From an uncultured Duodenibacillus sp. (GTDB lineage: Bacteria > Pseudomonadota > Gammaproteobacteria > Burkholderiales > Burkholderiaceae_F), in NCBI GenBank assembly GCA_944390715.1, contig CALXQS010000013.1:1-60489 (forward strand): a DNA stretch of 60,489 nt, given 5' to 3'. Made by a program: the position numbers and the translations under genes. Below the pieces are notes generated by a model. It was given only the letters and a program-made list of their open reading frames with translations, had not been told where the DNA came from and did not search any database. Shown piece after piece: positions 45,240 through 54,627 of the stretch (positions are counted from its first letter, which is position 1; each line of letters begins with the position of its first letter).

Positions 45240-45281
45240 CTCGACAATGTCAAACTGAGAAGCATTTCGCATTCATTCACC

Positions 45282-45776
45282 ATGCCGTCGCTGCCGCAGC
45301 ACACGTCTCACGAACACTCAACTCCGGACAATTTGCCTGAGCTCACCGCTGCTCAAGCTGATTACTTGGAAATCATCTACGAAGAGCAGCTCAAAACGGG
45401 CGTTGCCCGAGGCTGCTCCATAGCGCAAACCGCAGGCGTCTCGCGCGCGACGGTTGCTGCGACCATGCGCTCGCTCAAAGCTCTGGGACTTATCAACTAC
45501 TACCCCTACGGTCCTCTGGAGATGACTGCAGACGGACTCATCCTTGGCAAGCTTCTGCACGAGAAGCGAAAAGCGCTTGAAGTATTTTTCTCTGAGGTCA
45601 TTGGACTCGCCACAGACGCTGCCCGCAAGGCAGCCAAAGCCCATGCTGCTGAGGCCTCAGAAGAATCCATCGCCGTAGCAGCTGCTCTAGTTGATTTTGT
45701 TAAAAAGCACGAAGACGAATGGCACCAAGCTAGAAAAAAAGCCCTTCTTGCGCTTCAGACCAAGGAGAAAGCGTGA
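45282..45776 (+). CDS. DtxR/MntR-family regulator with altered metal site
   Basis: This 164-residue protein has an N-terminal winged helix (about 20-90; QADYLEIIYEEQL, SIAQTAGVSRATVAATMRSL, PLEMTADGLILGK) and a helical dimerisation domain typical of DtxR/MntR. By eye, the MntR ligands Asp8 and Glu11 are kept (ADYLE). His77 aligns with Lys, Glu99 with His and His103 with Ala, so the ligand set differs from both MntR and DtxR. The sensed signal could be another metal or not a metal at all. It overlaps the next gene by four bases (GTGA), placing it with an ABC exporter, divergent from the heme block. Confidence 0.78.
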   Translation: MPSLPQHTSHEHSTPDNLPELTAAQADYLEIIYEEQLKTGVARGCSIAQTAGVSRATVAATMRSLKALGLINYYPYGPLEMTADGLILGKLLHEKRKALEVFFSEVIGLATDAARKAAKAHAAEASEESIAVAAALVDFVKKHEDEWHQARKKALLALQTKEKA

Positions 45777-46684
45777 GCAAAGCCGCGTTATCCATTAGGC
45801 ATCTGACTAAGGGCTACCGTCGAGGCGGACACGCCACAATTGCGCTCTCAGACGTCTCGCTTGATGTTTTTGAAGGCGAATTCTTTGGTCTTCTAGGCCC
45901 CAACGGTGCAGGAAAAAGCACGCTTATTTCTGCTTTGGGTTCTTTGATCAAGCCAGATGGCGGCACCATTGAGGTTCTGGGCAGAGATACGGTGCGCGAC
46001 TGGCGGTTTTGCAAAATGGCCGTCGGCATCGTGCCGCAGGAAATCACGGTTGATCCTTTCTTTACTGTGAATGAAATTCTTTGCCAGCAAAGCGGCTACT
46101 ATGGTCTAAGGAACAACGAAAAGTGGATCAGCACGCTCATCGAAAAACTGGGTCTTGCGGATAAGGCTGATGCCCGCGTCTCTAGGCTTTCGGGCGGCAT
46201 GAAGCGGCGCGTTCTCATTGCGCAGGCGCTGGTGCACAAGCCTCCCGTCATCGTGCTCGATGAGCCGACGGCAGGCGTAGACATCGAACTTCGGCACCGC
46301 ATCTGGGACTTCATGAAAGAACTCCATGCCCAAGGCCATACCATTGTGCTCACAACGCACTACCTTGAAGAAGCGCAAGCCCTGTGCCGGCGCATAGCGC
46401 TCTTAAACAAGGGAAAAGTCGCCGCCGTTGACGACACCGCAATGCTGCTTAGACGATTTTCCGGAAACCGCCTGCAGTTCAGGTTGATCTCGGGCGACAT
46501 TCCCAACAACACGCCCTACGTCTTTGAGCACATCAAAGACAACCTTTGGTGCACCTCATTTGAGGATGCCGGAGCGCTCTCCGACGTTCTTTTTACCTTG
46601 CAGCAAGCTCGCCTCGATATGGAAATCGTGCATGTCGGGCAAGCCAATTTAGAAGAAGTTTTTCTGCGGCTCACCGCCAAATAA
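45773..46684 (+). CDS. ABC exporter ATP-binding protein
   Basis: This 303-residue ATPase has Walker A GPNGAGKST, signature LSGGMKRR, Walker B PVIVLDEPTAGVDIE and the switch His in LTTHYLEEA. It belongs to the group that pairs with ABC-2 permeases (YadG/DrrA-like). The GTG start overlaps the regulator stop and follows GGAG. A C-terminal domain of about 75 residues follows the ATPase. With the next gene it forms an export pump controlled, by position, by the DtxR-family protein. The substrate is unknown. Confidence 0.9.
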   Translation: MSKAALSIRHLTKGYRRGGHATIALSDVSLDVFEGEFFGLLGPNGAGKSTLISALGSLIKPDGGTIEVLGRDTVRDWRFCKMAVGIVPQEITVDPFFTVNEILCQQSGYYGLRNNEKWISTLIEKLGLADKADARVSRLSGGMKRRVLIAQALVHKPPVIVLDEPTAGVDIELRHRIWDFMKELHAQGHTIVLTTHYLEEAQALCRRIALLNKGKVAAVDDTAMLLRRFSGNRLQFRLISGDIPNNTPYVFEHIKDNLWCTSFEDAGALSDVLFTLQQARLDMEIVHVGQANLEEVFLRLTAK

Positions 46685-46694
46685 CTTACACGCC

Positions 46695-47480
46695 ATGCAG
46701 CCCCAACCCCTAGCCTACAACGGCCGCGCCGCCTTTTTCACTCTGTTTGAAAAAGAGATTTTGCGCTTTAGAAAAATTGCCCTGCACTCGGTGCTCGCCC
46801 CAATTCTCACCTCGACGCTTTATCTGCTGGTTTTCGGCGGCGTGCTCGAAGGCAAAATGACGGTTCTCGAAGGCGTCTCCTATGTCGATTTTCTCATCCC
46901 TGGCTTAGTGATGATGACGCTTTTACAAAATAGCTTTGCCAATTCTGCCTCTTCCATCTTGCAGTCCAAGATCACCGGCAGCATGGTCTTCGTGCTGCTG
47001 CCTCCTTTTTCAGGCTGGCAGCTTGCCGCAGCCTATATTGCGGCCTCTGTCGTGCGTGGCCTGATTGTGGGTACGGGCGTTCTTTTGGCAGCGTTTTTCT
47101 GGAGCATTCCTGCCTTGAAACATCCATTGTGGATCGTGCTCTTTGCCGTGCAGGGCTCAGTCATCATGGCAAGCCTGGGCGTCATCTGCGGACTATGGGC
47201 AGAAAAGTACGATCAAATGGGAGCGTTTCAGACTTTTGTCATCTTGCCGCTGACGTTTCTTTCGGGCGTCTTTTATTCGGTCTCGCAATTGCCTCCCTTT
47301 TGGGCCAAAGCCTCGCTTTTTAATCCCTTCTTTTACATGATCGACGGCTTTCGCTACGGCTTTTTCGGCAAAAGCGACTTCGCTCCTTGGCTGTCTTTGT
47401 CGATCGTTTCGGCTGCCTCGGTTGCGCTTCTTGCCGCAGCGACAGCACTTTTTGTTAAAGGATACAAACTTAAAAACTAG
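46695..47480 (+). CDS. ABC-2 type exporter permease
   Basis: This 261-residue membrane protein has six predicted helices and ABC-2 features: an N-terminal FEKEILRFRKIALHSVLAPI, GVSYVDFLIPGLVMMTLLQ, and LTFLSGVFYSVSQLPPFW. It resembles YadH. It starts 10 bases after the ATPase gene and is the last gene of the regulator-ATPase-permease operon. Its position beside the heme genes allows export of heme, a tetrapyrrole product or a metal chelator, but nothing in the sequence names the cargo. Confidence 0.9.
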   Translation: MQPQPLAYNGRAAFFTLFEKEILRFRKIALHSVLAPILTSTLYLLVFGGVLEGKMTVLEGVSYVDFLIPGLVMMTLLQNSFANSASSILQSKITGSMVFVLLPPFSGWQLAAAYIAASVVRGLIVGTGVLLAAFFWSIPALKHPLWIVLFAVQGSVIMASLGVICGLWAEKYDQMGAFQTFVILPLTFLSGVFYSVSQLPPFWAKASLFNPFFYMIDGFRYGFFGKSDFAPWLSLSIVSAASVALLAAATALFVKGYKLKN

Positions 47481-47489
47481 TGCCCCCCG

Positions 47490-47525
47490 TAGATCCCAAA
47501 AATATTGATCTTAAGGGGGGATCTA
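47490..47525 (+). terminator. Hairpin after the ABC exporter operon
   Basis: TAGATCCC and GGGATCTA pair across a 20-base loop. A nearby CCCCCC (47483-47488) and GGGGGG (47515-47520) allow an alternative stem. No T run follows. It may be a weak terminator or part of the end of the insertion sequence next to it. A 15-base A tract lies at 47553-47567. Confidence 0.35.
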
Positions 47526-47567
47526 TAAATTCTCAGAACCCTAGTAGCGGGCAAAAAAAAAAAAAAA

Positions 47568-47628
47568 TAATGGATTCAATGGGTTAGAATTTTCGTTGCA
47601 CCAAAAAAACCACCCAAAAAATCCATTA
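47568..47628. repeat. Inverted repeat just upstream of the transposase
   Basis: TAATGGATT (47568-47576) pairs with AATCCATTA (47620-47628), with inner GGGT/ACCC pairing, and the second arm overlaps the ATG at 47628. Such a hairpin can hide the transposase start on transcripts entering from outside. Confidence 0.45.
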
Positions 47629-48709
47629 TGCAGAGATTGTACCGCAAGCCCGCCGCTCAGCAAGACCTTTTTACCACCGATCGCAACTCACAGAAGCCAT
47701 AAACGCCTACCGTATTGCGCGCGGAGGCAAATCCGACAAGAAACTTTGTCGATCCGGGCGGCGACCGATGGACCCTGTTTTCATGCTCAAATGCATTGTT
47801 GCACAACGACTGTTCTGTAAAGCCGACAAGGATTTTTAGCAGGAGATGCTGCAGAACAACGTGCTTCAGGACTGGCTTGGAATCAACTATCCGAGCGACG
47901 TTCCGAGCCACAAGACGATTTGGAAATACAAGGAGATCTTCACTCAGACGGAAGTGCTTGAAAAAGTCTTTTCCGACTACGTTAACAAGCTTCAAGCGAT
48001 CAACTCCAAAGTGGGTACCGAGGCTGTGATTGCCGACTCGAGCTTTGTGGAGGCAGCCAAGCAACGCAATACACGTGAAGAAAATGCCCTCATCAAAAAA
48101 GGCAAAGGCTCCACGCTGTGGAACGATCAGCCGAACAAGACGCGCCACAAGGATATTGACGCCGGCTGGACCAAGAAACGCCAAGAGGTGCGCTACGGCT
48201 ACAAGGGACGCTTTCTGATGTGCGCCGTGAGCAAGCTCATTGTCAAGTTTTTTCCAAGCACGGCCAAAGTTCATGACGCCAACGCCAAGGCGATGGAGCA
48301 ATACTTGCCGCGGGCTGAGCAATGCGGAAAACCTGTGGTGTTTTTCGCAGATGCCGGCTACAAGGGCAAGGAGATTGAGGACAAGCTGCTCAATGCCGGT
48401 TTCCCCCCTTTAATCTGCGAGAAAGGCAAGAAGGGAGCTCCGCTGACGGCCAAACAGAAGAAAAGCAACAAACAGATTTCGACGATTCGCAGCCGTATTG
48501 AGCATGTTTTTGGCTTCATTGAGGGGGCCCTCGGCGGCAGTATTGTTCGTTCGATTGCAATGATACGAGCAAAGTTCAACATCACGTTGACATTTCTGGT
48601 CTACAACATCTGTCGCCTCGGTCAGCTTACCCAACCTACAACCCAATATCGCCTGTCAGCAAGGTTCAAAAATCGCAAAAACACTACATGCGGGAGGACG
48701 CAGGGATGA
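47628..48709 (+). pseudogene. Decayed IS5-like DDE transposase
   Basis: The intact part, from 47846, encodes 287 residues: PSHKTIWKYKEIF, then the DDE core with IADSSFVEAAKQRN, VVFFADAGYKGKEIED, and ISTIRSRIEHVFGFIEG near the end, typical of IS5-family transposases. The N-terminal part is broken. MQRLYRKPAAQQDLF runs to a stop near 47699, and the frame continuing into the core (AINAYRIARGGKSDKK, FMLKCIVAQRLFC) is one base off and then meets TAG at 47837. One frameshift and one stop codon therefore inactivate it, unless both are recoded. The ends of the element and a target duplication were not found. Confidence 0.75.
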
Positions 48710-48917
48710 TGCTGTTTCGACCTATAGAATTCGCTAATTAAAAACATAAAATCAATAGGATTACTCTACTCTGAAGCGTTCAGATTGCGTTCTGGGGTGC
48801 TTCAATCGGATGGATTTCATTGCCTCTTTGAAAAGATGCAATTTGTAGAATTCCCCTTTAAAGCCCACTGTCAAGAAAAACCTCCTGCTGTCCATTTGAC
48901 TGTACTCATTGCTTCCC

Positions 48918-49727
48918 ATGTCAGACTTTCATTTGACCGTCGCTGATCGCGCTCGAGCTCAAGCTCTGCTTGAACAAGCTCTTGACTTCAATCAACAATT
49001 GCCTCCGGCAGGAATGATTGATCTTTGGCTCAATGATCATCGCATCGGCCTAATTTCAGAAAAGACTGTTGGCGAAATCAACTCATCTTCTTTAAGCACG
49101 CTTTTTTCCCGCACGCCGCAAGGCGTTGTCTTTACCCCTCAATCGAACTTCAACGAAGGTCTCGCACTTGCGGCAAACGTCTTTCACCAAGCAGGGTTTT
49201 TCTTTCAATGGCGAAAAGAACTGCTTGATGTTCGCGATCTCGACACAGGAGACGTTCTCGCTCAAGCCGAAAGAGGACTTTTTCGCTATTTAGGCATGGC
49301 AACGCGCTGCATCTACGCTGTGGGGATGACCGAAGACGGCCGCATCTTCATGAGCCAAAGAAGCTTCACAAAACAAGTCGACCCCGGACTTTGGGATGCG
49401 CTTTCTGCGGGCCTCATTGCTGCGGGTGAAGCGCCGCACGAGAGTCTTGCCCGGGAAATCGCAGAAGAAGCAGGGCTCAAGCCCGGCGACTATTCTTTAG
49501 AGGACTCTTCTTGGCAATTTACCATTCGCCGTCCGGTTGAAGAAGGCTGGATGCACGAAGATGCGTTTTGTCAAAAAGTCGTCGTACACAACACTGAAAA
49601 CGTGCACAATACCGATGGTGAAGTTGCTTTCAATGAGCTTTTAGAACCCGCAGATGTGCTCGAGCGCATCGCCGCCGGCATTGTTCCCTGGGACAGCGCC
49701 GTCGCCTTTTTGACGGCAATGACTTAA
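48918..49727 (+). CDS. NUDIX hydrolase with DUF4743 N-terminal domain
   Basis: This is a 269-residue protein. Residues about 1-120 resemble the DUF4743 region found in front of some NUDIX enzymes. Residues about 125-269 hold the NUDIX domain, with a complete box GLIAAGEAPHESLAREIAEE followed by AGL. The family hydrolyses nucleoside-diphosphate-linked substrates; the same two-domain arrangement occurs in fungal thiamine pyrophosphokinase fusions. The ATG at 48918 is preferred to a TTG three codons upstream. It is followed 31 bases later by xth. The substrate is not deducible. Confidence 0.85.
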   Translation: MSDFHLTVADRARAQALLEQALDFNQQLPPAGMIDLWLNDHRIGLISEKTVGEINSSSLSTLFSRTPQGVVFTPQSNFNEGLALAANVFHQAGFFFQWRKELLDVRDLDTGDVLAQAERGLFRYLGMATRCIYAVGMTEDGRIFMSQRSFTKQVDPGLWDALSAGLIAAGEAPHESLAREIAEEAGLKPGDYSLEDSSWQFTIRRPVEEGWMHEDAFCQKVVVHNTENVHNTDGEVAFNELLEPADVLERIAAGIVPWDSAVAFLTAMT

Positions 49728-49758
49728 ATTCGATCCTTCAAACTTTTAGGTTTTCCTT

Positions 49759-50553
49759 ATGCAGATAGCCACCTGGAACGTCAACAGCATAAAAGTTCGT
49801 CTCAATCATGTTCTCAATTGGCTCGAGCAGACGCAAACCACTGCGCTTGTCATGCAGGAAACCAAAACCGTCGATGATGCTTTTCCCAAAGATGACTTTG
49901 AAGCAGCGGGCTTTGAGGTTCTTTTCTGCGGCCAGAAAACCTATAACGGCGTTGCGCTTGCCGTGCGCAAATCGCAAGTTTCTGCCGTTGACGATATTGT
50001 TTTCAACATCCCCGGCTATCCCGATGAGCAAAAGCGTCTGATCGCGGCGACCATTACCACAAAAACCGGAGAAAAAGTGCGGCTAGCCGGTGCCTACTTT
50101 CCCAATGGGCAGGAAGTGGGCTCTGACAAATACTTCTATAAGCTTGAATGGATTGCCGCGCTCACCCATTGGGTGCGAGATGAACTAGGCCGCGAAAAGA
50201 ACTTCGTGCTGGGAGGCGACTTCAACATTGCTCCCACAGATGCTGATCTTTGGAATCCGCAGGAGTGGAAGGGAAAGATTCTGGTCTCGGCTCCCGAGCG
50301 CAGCGCCTATGCAGGCTTAGTACAAAGCGGGTTGGTCGATACCTGGACCTTGGGGCTTCACGCTCCTGAAACGTACTCATGGTGGGATTACAGGATGTCA
50401 GGCTTTGAAAAAAATCATGGCCTTCGCATTGACCACCTGCTTGTGAGTCCGGCTGTTGCCAAGGACATGAAGGATGTATGGATTGACGCCGCACCGCGCG
50501 CACTTGAAAAACCAAGCGATCATGCGCCGGTCATCATGCAGCTTGATTGGTAG
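49759..50553 (+). CDS. xth: Exodeoxyribonuclease III
   Basis: This 264-residue AP endonuclease/3'-exonuclease is of the ExoIII family and acts in base-excision repair. Active-site segments are ATWNVNSIK at the N-terminus, the metal Glu in MQETK, GGDFNIAPTDADLWN, and a C-terminal SDHAPVIMQLDW. The start is ATG 49759, close to the family N-terminus MKIATWNVNS. It follows the NUDIX gene on the same strand. Confidence 0.95.
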   Translation: MQIATWNVNSIKVRLNHVLNWLEQTQTTALVMQETKTVDDAFPKDDFEAAGFEVLFCGQKTYNGVALAVRKSQVSAVDDIVFNIPGYPDEQKRLIAATITTKTGEKVRLAGAYFPNGQEVGSDKYFYKLEWIAALTHWVRDELGREKNFVLGGDFNIAPTDADLWNPQEWKGKILVSAPERSAYAGLVQSGLVDTWTLGLHAPETYSWWDYRMSGFEKNHGLRIDHLLVSPAVAKDMKDVWIDAAPRALEKPSDHAPVIMQLDW

Positions 50554-50637
50554 TTGCAATTTGAGCCTTGCCGGAAAACCCTGAGTAGCAACAGGTGAGC
50601 TGCTCAGCCCATCTCAAATCAGCTATTCTGCTTGCAG

Positions 50638-50666
50638 AATCTGCTGTGGTCGGCAGATTTCTTTTC
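50638..50666 (+). terminator. Terminator after xth
   Basis: AATCTGC, an 8-base loop and GCAGATT are followed by TCTTTTC. It lies about 85 bases after the xth stop and just upstream of the MATE gene. Confidence 0.6.
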
Positions 50667-50697
50667 TCTTCTTTTTAGGCTTGGGCTCTCTATTTTT

Positions 50698-52089
50698 ATG
50701 ACCAAACCGCAAGCTCGCGGCCTTGCGGCCAGTCGCACGTTTGAGCGCATGACGACGGCTCCCGTGGCAGGACTCGTCCTGCGGCTGGGCGTGCCCACCA
50801 TGCTCTCGATGCTTGTCACTGCGCTCTACAACACGGCAAGCACCTATTACGTCTCTTACCTCGGCACGTCCGCCGTCGGAGCCATGGGCGTGGTGTTTGC
50901 CCTGCAGATGATCATTCAAGCCATCGGCATCATGATTGGTCAGGGGTGCGCAACGCAGACATCGCGCCTATTGGGAGCGCAAAACTATGCACGCGCCAAT
51001 ACGCTTGCAACCTCAGCCGTCTTTGCCGTCTTGTGCGCGGGTTCTCTTTTTGCTCTGCTTGCGTGGGCTTTTGTGGATGCGCTCTTGTCCGTCATGGGAG
51101 CAACGCCCACCATTTTGCCCTATGCCCGGCAATATGCTCAAGCAGTATTCTTGGCCTCGCCCTTCATGGCCGGTGCTTTTACTTTAAACAATATTCTGCG
51201 CTCAGAGGGCCTGGCGCTTGTGGGCATGATTGGGCTTGCCGCCGGGGGACTGCTCAACATTGCTGTTGCGCCCGTCTTCATCTTTGTGCTTGATGCGGGA
51301 ATTGCGGGTGCCGCCTGGGCGACGGCTTTGTGTCAGACGCTATCCTTTTTCGTTCTTTTGTCGCACTACATGCGCGGCAAAGGCTCCATTGCGATGCAGC
51401 CTTCCTGGATTTCGCGAAGCGCTGCTGTCTACGTCTCTCTCGTTAAAAACGGCATCCCGTCGCTTACCCGCAATGTGCTCGGGGCTGTTGCTGCGTCGGT
51501 ATTGAACCTTATGGCAGGAAGCTTTGGCGACGCGGGCGTTGCCGGCATATCGATTGTCGGGCGCGTCATGATGATCACGGCTGCCGCTTTGATCGGCATC
51601 GGGCAAGGCTTTCAGCCGGTACTTGGCTACAACTGGGGAGCCAAAAAGTTCGACCGCGTCAAGAAAGCCTTTGACGCGACGCTTTTGATGTCGACAGTCG
51701 TCATGACAAGCCTAGCTTGTCTGGGATTTATCTTTGCCCGAGAAGTCATCGGATTTTTTGAAACCAATGATCCGGAAGTGTTTGCCGTGGCCGTGCTGGC
51801 GCTTAAATTTCAGTGCGCCGTTGCGCCCTTGGTGCCGGTCAACGTCATCGGCAACATGACTTATCAAGTGCTCGGACGCACCACGATCGCCACGCTGCTT
51901 GCCAGCACTCGGCAAGGACTTTTCTTTTTGCCGATGATTCTTCTTCTGCCGCCGACCTTTGGGCTCATTGGGCTGCAGAGCGCGCAGCCCTTAGCTGAAG
52001 TCGGCTCTTTTCTGATTTGCGGATGGTTCGTTCTTCGGTTTAGGCATGAGGTTTCAGAGCTTGCCGCACACAAAATATCCGAGTGCTGA
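50698..52089 (+). CDS. MATE-family efflux transporter
   Basis: This 463-residue membrane protein with 12 predicted helices is of the MATE (MatE) family, which exports cationic drugs and other small molecules in exchange for Na+ or H+. Matching segments include LGVPTMLSMLVTALYNTASTY near the N-terminus and the second-half repeat NGIPSLTRNVLGAVAASVLN with GIGQGFQPVLGYNWGAK. The ATG at 50698 is preferred over one 22 codons upstream, because the extra residues overlap the xth terminator and do not fit the family. No clear ribosome site is visible. Confidence 0.9.
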   Translation: MTKPQARGLAASRTFERMTTAPVAGLVLRLGVPTMLSMLVTALYNTASTYYVSYLGTSAVGAMGVVFALQMIIQAIGIMIGQGCATQTSRLLGAQNYARANTLATSAVFAVLCAGSLFALLAWAFVDALLSVMGATPTILPYARQYAQAVFLASPFMAGAFTLNNILRSEGLALVGMIGLAAGGLLNIAVAPVFIFVLDAGIAGAAWATALCQTLSFFVLLSHYMRGKGSIAMQPSWISRSAAVYVSLVKNGIPSLTRNVLGAVAASVLNLMAGSFGDAGVAGISIVGRVMMITAAALIGIGQGFQPVLGYNWGAKKFDRVKKAFDATLLMSTVVMTSLACLGFIFAREVIGFFETNDPEVFAVAVLALKFQCAVAPLVPVNVIGNMTYQVLGRTTIATLLASTRQGLFFLPMILLLPPTFGLIGLQSAQPLAEVGSFLICGWFVLRFRHEVSELAAHKISEC

Positions 52090-52136
52090 AACTTATCACG
52101 CAAAGATTCACTTTTTCTGCGACTCCCCAATCAGGG

Positions 52137-52334
52137 CTAGCGCTCGTCTATCCACGCCTGCAAAATCGCCTCAAGCACTCTTTCGTTGCTTGCTTCGGGA
52201 TCATCATCAAAATCAGAGAGAGCAAGCACGCGCTCGCGCAGTTCGCTCAAGCGCAGCGTCACCGGGTCAAGCTCTGGTTCATTGTCATAGAGCTCTTCAG
52301 CAAGCTCTCGAGCATCGGTCCACTTGTAGCCCAT
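52137..52334 (-). CDS. iscX: Fe-S assembly protein IscX
   Basis: This 65-residue acidic protein matches IscX (YfhJ): KWTDARELAEELYD and LSDFDDDPEASNERVLEAIL. It binds IscS and modulates cluster assembly in relation to iron supply. It is the last gene of the isc operon, 24 bases after fdx. Confidence 0.95.
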   Translation of the reverse strand: MGYKWTDARELAEELYDNEPELDPVTLRLSELRERVLALSDFDDDPEASNERVLEAILQAWIDER

Positions 52335-52358
52335 GATGCTTTCTCCTTCGAACGCGTC

Positions 52359-52694
52359 CTACTCTTCTGTGACGAGGTTGCGGTTGTTTTTCGGAATTTC
52401 AATCGTGATGTCTTCTTTGCCCATCACTGTCTGGCAGGCCAGTCGTGAAAAGGGCGTTGCGCCAAAGGCGTTGTCGAGCTGATCATATTCGTCGTCATCT
52501 GGTTCGTTCAAGCTGTCAAAGCCTTCGCGCACAATGATGTGGCACGTCGCGCAAGCGCAGTTGTACTCGCAGGCATGAGGCAGCTTGATGCCGGCCTTGT
52601 TGAGCGCTTGCGCAATTTTTTCGCCCGTTTGAACTTCAATCTTTGCACCCTCTGGGCAAAGAGCGGCATTGGGAAGAATTGTGACAAAAGGCAT
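52359..52694 (-). CDS. fdx: 2Fe-2S ferredoxin of the isc operon
   Basis: This 111-residue ferredoxin has cluster ligands Cys42, Cys48, Cys51 and Cys87 (CEYNCACATC and LACQTV). It supplies electrons to Fe-S cluster assembly. The ATG at 52694 (MPFVTILPNA) follows AAGGA; the open frame runs further into hscA. It lies between hscA (28-base gap) and iscX. Confidence 0.95.
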   Translation of the reverse strand: MPFVTILPNAALCPEGAKIEVQTGEKIAQALNKAGIKLPHACEYNCACATCHIIVREGFDSLNEPDDDEYDQLDNAFGATPFSRLACQTVMGKEDITIEIPKNNRNLVTEE

Positions 52695-52722
52695 GATCAA
52701 ATCCTTTACTTGCAAATACGAC

Positions 52723-54618
52723 TTATTGCTCTTTTTCTTCAATCACGGCATCAACGGAGCGCCCTGCGAGTGCCTCGCGAATCGAGCGGTCCATGCGGCG
52801 GGCTGCAAATTCGCCCGTGGCTTTGGTAAGTTCCGCAATGCCCTCTTTGATGCGGTCAACGTCTTCGCTCTGAGCTACCTCTTGAAGCTTTTGGATGGCA
52901 GCATCAATAAGCGCTCGCTCATCAGCGCTCAAGAGATCGGCATCTGCTTCAAGGGCAGAATTCGTCGACTCAATCAAGCGCATGGCCTCTACGCGCTGCT
53001 CTCTAAGCTCGCGCTCGCGCATATCGGCCTCAGCGCTTGCCGACCCGTCTTTGAGCATGGAGATGACGTCTTCATCGGTCAAGCCGTAGCTGGGCTTGAC
53101 GACAATGTTGCTTTCCACTCCGGTTTGGGTTTCACGCGCAGAGACCGACAAAAGGCCATCGGCATCAATTTGAAACGTCACGCGAATGCGCGCTGCGCCC
53201 GCGGCCATAGGCGGGATGCCGCGCAATTCAAAACGCGCAAGCGACCGGCACTTGTCGACCACTTCCCGCTCGCCCTGCACCACGTGCAGCGCCATTGCCG
53301 TCTGGCCGTCCTTGAAGGTCGTAAAGTCCTGCGCCATCGCCACCGGAATGGGGCTGTTGCGCGGAATAATCTTTTCGACCAAACCTCCCATCGTTTCCAG
53401 ACCCAGCGACAAGGGCGTAACGTCTAGCAGCAGCCAGTCGTCGCCTTGCGAGGCGTTGCCCGCAAGCTTATTGGCCTGCATGGCTGCCCCCACCGCCACC
53501 ACCTTGTCGGGATCAATATCGGCAAAGGGAGCGTGCCCGAAATAATCTTCCACGGCCTTTCTCACGCAAGGCATGCGGGTTGCGCCGCCCACGAGCACTA
53601 CCCCCTTGACGTCAGAAGCACTCATGCCGGCGTCTGAGAGCACGTTTTTGACCGCATCCATCGTTTTTTGCACAAGATGAGCGACCATATCGTCGAACTC
53701 TTTGCGCGTGAGCTCAGCTTCAAGCTTGCGGCCATTTGCCAACTGCACATCAACGCACACGCTTTCTTTTTGCGTCAACTCTTCTCGGGCCTTCTTGAGC
53801 GCAAGCGTGAGCGTTCGCTTATCGGGCCCGCTTAGAATCTCAGCCGAAACGCCGGCTCCCAACTTTTCAATGGCCCAGCACACCAATCGGTGATCAAAAT
53901 CGTCGCCCCCAAGAGCCGAATTGCCGCCCGTGGCGAGCACCTCGAAAACGCCCTTGGTAAGCCTCAAGAGCGATACGTCAAACGTGCCTCCGCCTAAGTC
54001 ATAAATGAGGTACTGGCCCTCTGCGCCATTGTCAAGCCCATAGGCAAGGGCGGCCGCCGTCGGTTCATTGAGAAGCCGCAAAACGGTAAGGCCCGCAAGC
54101 CTTGCCGCATCCTTCGTTGCTTGGCGCTGTGCATCATCAAAGTACGCAGGCACCGTGATGACGGCTCCGACAAGTTCTGCTCCCACTCTTTTTTGCGCAC
54201 GCTCGCGCAGCACCTTGAGGATTTCCGCAGAAACCTCCACAGGCGTTTTGACGCCGGCTCGGGTGCGAATCTTCACCATGCCCGGAACGTCTTCAAAGTC
54301 ATAGGGAAAGATGATGCTGCCCGCAACGTCCTTTAACCCACGCCCCATCAAACGCTTGACCGAACTGATGGTATTTGCTGCATCTGAAGATGCGTCAGTG
54401 GCCGCCTCATAGCCCACATCTATGCTGCCGTCGGGACAATAGCGCACCACCGAGGGCAAAAGGCTTCGTCCCTTTTCATCGGCAATGACTTCCGTCGTGC
54501 CGTTGAGCACAATGGCAACAAGCGAATTCGTGGTGCCCAGGTCAATGCCGACGGCGTAGCGCTCTTCGTGCGGAGCTGCCGACATGCCGGGCTCTGCAAT
54601 CTGCATGAGTCCGATCAT
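52723..54618 (-). CDS. hscA: Fe-S cluster chaperone HscA
   Basis: This 631-residue Hsp70-family ATPase is specialised for transferring clusters from IscU. ATPase signatures include [27 protein letters not shown] and [11 protein letters not shown]; a substrate-binding domain and helical lid follow. The ATG at 54618 follows AAGAAGAAAAG; two further ATG codons lie within the first 12 residues. It is preceded by its J-protein partner hscB with a 9-base gap. Confidence 0.96.
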   Translation of the reverse strand: MIGLMQIAEPGMSAAPHEERYAVGIDLGTTNSLVAIVLNGTTEVIADEKGRSLLPSVVRYCPDGSIDVGYEAATDASSDAANTISSVKRLMGRGLKDVAGSIIFPYDFEDVPGMVKIRTRAGVKTPVEVSAEILKVLRERAQKRVGAELVGAVITVPAYFDDAQRQATKDAARLAGLTVLRLLNEPTAAALAYGLDNGAEGQYLIYDLGGGTFDVSLLRLTKGVFEVLATGGNSALGGDDFDHRLVCWAIEKLGAGVSAEILSGPDKRTLTLALKKAREELTQKESVCVDVQLANGRKLEAELTRKEFDDMVAHLVQKTMDAVKNVLSDAGMSASDVKGVVLVGGATRMPCVRKAVEDYFGHAPFADIDPDKVVAVGAAMQANKLAGNASQGDDWLLLDVTPLSLGLETMGGLVEKIIPRNSPIPVAMAQDFTTFKDGQTAMALHVVQGEREVVDKCRSLARFELRGIPPMAAGAARIRVTFQIDADGLLSVSARETQTGVESNIVVKPSYGLTDEDVISMLKDGSASAEADMRERELREQRVEAMRLIESTNSALEADADLLSADERALIDAAIQKLQEVAQSEDVDRIKEGIAELTKATGEFAARRMDRSIREALAGRSVDAVIEEKEQ

Positions 54619-54627
54619 CTTTTCTTC

